From JALYQB01 sp035640155 (lineage in GTDB: Bacteria; Actinomycetota; Actinomycetes; Mycobacteriales; Pseudonocardiaceae): a stretch of 14,408 bases of DNA. Position numbers and translations under genes: made by a program. A model generated the notes under the pieces. That model ran no database searches, was not told the origin of the DNA, and saw nothing but the letters and a program-made list of their open reading frames with translations. This document shows, piece by piece, positions 13,509 to 14,408 of the stretch. Every line of letters starts with the position of its first letter. Positions within the stretch are counted from its first letter, which is position 1. The stretch covers positions 1 through 14,408 of the forward strand of contig DASQWR010000098.1 of assembly GCA_035640155.1 (NCBI GenBank), read 5' to 3'.

Positions 13509-13576
13509 CCACAGAATCCACGGAATCCACAGAATGCCTCGGGCGGCTCATTCTGTGGATTCCGTGGATTCTGTGG
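13509..13576 (-). terminator. Perfect 28-bp inverted repeat built from 9-bp units; likely hairpin or terminator
   Basis: Positions 13509-13536 are the exact reverse complement of 13549-13576, with a 12-base loop. Each arm is three 9-bp units (CCACAGAAT, CCACGGAAT, CCACAGAAT) plus one base. The right arm also encodes the C-terminus (NPTESTESTE-stop) of the upstream DUF3987 gene, and its TGA lies at the edge of the arm (13548-13550). Transcribed from the minus strand it would form a very stable hairpin directly at the stop codon, between two genes. There is no clear T-run, so termination or mRNA protection are both possible. Confidence 0.8.
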
Positions 13577-14408
13577 GGTTCGGGTGGACGTCGAAAGCGG
13601 GTGAGGGTCGGCGCCCGGGTCCCTGGCGTTCCGGCTGTGGCTGGGGCCGGACGTAGCCGTGGTCGTGGAGCACGGAGACGGCGGCAGTCACGTCATCGGC
13701 GGTGGCGAAGCGCCCGCGGGGCAGCTCCACGTGCAGGCTGCGGATGGTGAAGGCGGTGATCTCCTTGCCCGTCAGGTGGTCGAGGAGGTACCTCGCGTCG
13801 TCGGTATCGCACTCGCCGAGGAGCCCGAGGGCGGCCCGGGCATGCTCCGCGAAATAGGTGCCGATCCGCACGGCCCGGGTCAGGGTGTCCTTGCCGATGG
13901 GAACCCGGAACGCCTCCGACTCGGAGGCGACGTGCAGCAGCCCGGCGATGCGGAGCATGGCGCCGGCGAGCTTGGAGCCCCACTCCGCGAGTAGCCCGGT
14001 GCGAGCTGGCCGTCCTCGCCGAGCTGGGGCTCGATCATCCGCTCGGTGGCCAACAGCAGCTCGTGCGCGTCGGCGTCGAGGGTGAGTACGGCGGGATCGG
14101 TCCACCCGGACAGGTCCTCGGCCAGCTTGCGCACGTGCTGCTCGTAGGTCTCGGTCACGTCGTCGGGCACCGGGGCAGCACCGATCCTGCGGCGCCCGAT
14201 GTTGGACTCGGGCAGTGCGTACAAAAAGCGGGCCAGTAGACCGCGGCCGCGAAACGCCTGATGGCGGGCGATGGCCGCGAGCACCGCAGGCTGGGCGGTC
14301 AGTAGCAGGGTCAGCGCGGGGTGCTCGATGTGCTCGGCTGGGCGGCCCTTGCGGTCCACAGACAGCACGTCGCCGGCGTGCGCCTTTAGCCATAGGTCAA
14401 GGATGGGG
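13548..14408 (-). pseudogene. DUF3987-family mobile-element protein, 5' truncated by window and frameshifted
   Basis: Read from the window edge the frame gives LDLWLKAHAGDVLSVDRKGR and HIEHPALTLLLTAQP, then FRGRGLLARFLYALPES and DVTETYEQHVRKLAEDL up to GEDGQLAPG. The match then continues one frame over as LLAEWGSKLAGAMLRIAGLL, FRVPIGKDTLTRAVRIGTYF, LLGECDTDDARYLLDHL, FTIRSLHVELPRGRFATADD and a tail NPTESTESTE-stop. These are the C-terminal blocks of DUF3987 proteins, which occur in integrative elements and phage satellites near primase/helicase functions. The shift falls at about 13994-13998 and one missing base explains it. If the frameshift is an assembly error, this is an intact gene whose N-terminal ATPase part lies beyond the window. 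Its presence marks the right flank as integrative-element DNA. The molecular role of the family is not firmly known. Confidence 0.75.

Noticed and set aside
1..14408. CRISPR arrays or rRNA genes.
   Set aside because: No regularly spaced repeats with unique spacers and no rRNA-like sequence were seen. The repeats found are the 12-bp, 9-bp, 15-bp and 228-bp tandem units and the flanking repeat already listed.

Overview
The window is high-GC DNA with actinomycete-style gene organisation: overlapping ATGA/GTGA junctions, GTG starts and strong GGAGG-type ribosome sites. It is probably from a Pseudonocardiaceae- or Streptomyces-like organism; the order-level guess is inference only. It reads as an accessory region. 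A compact five-gene biosynthetic operon (about 2164-11475, all + strand) is set among mobile-element-type genes, pseudogenes and an insertion sequence.

Left flank (1-2150). This holds the C-terminal end of a PadR-type regulator translationally coupled to a small membrane protein, then a convergent two-gene minus-strand operon of small unknown proteins. A gene-poor stretch (1109-1766) follows, containing a perfect 9-bp inverted repeat and an AT-rich island. Next comes a decayed N-terminal fragment of a Gfo/Idh/MocA oxidoreductase that runs up to the first biosynthetic gene.

Core (2164-11475). The order is an SbnA-type 2,3-diaminopropionate (Dap) synthase, a Pls/PosA-type membrane protein with two almost identical carrier domains but no adenylation domain, an NRPS protein (half condensation - adenylation - carrier - thioesterase), a TauD/SyrP-like Fe(II)/2-oxoglutarate dioxygenase, and an SbnB-type dehydrogenase. 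SbnA plus SbnB make L-Dap from O-phosphoserine and glutamate and release 2-oxoglutarate, which is the co-substrate of the adjacent dioxygenase. The simplest model is that the free-standing A-T-TE protein activates an amino acid (Dap is the obvious candidate) and supplies it in trans to the tandem carriers of the membrane-bound Pls-like protein. That would be a 'split' version of the epsilon-poly-lysine synthetase design, possibly making an oligo- or poly-Dap, perhaps hydroxylated. This is inference from gene content; the product is unknown.

Right flank (11476-14408). A decayed copy of the first ~95 bp of the sbnA-like gene lies just after sbnB. It is followed by an IS5-type insertion sequence with a frameshifted transposase. 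The right end of the IS cuts off a hypothetical minus-strand gene. A perfect 28-bp inverted repeat and a frameshifted, window-truncated DUF3987 (mobile-element-type) gene complete the region. The IS lacks a visible target duplication and joins two unrelated truncated sequences, so the operon's original downstream neighbours may have been deleted. No transporter, MbtH protein, complete condensation domain or dedicated regulator is visible for the operon within this window.
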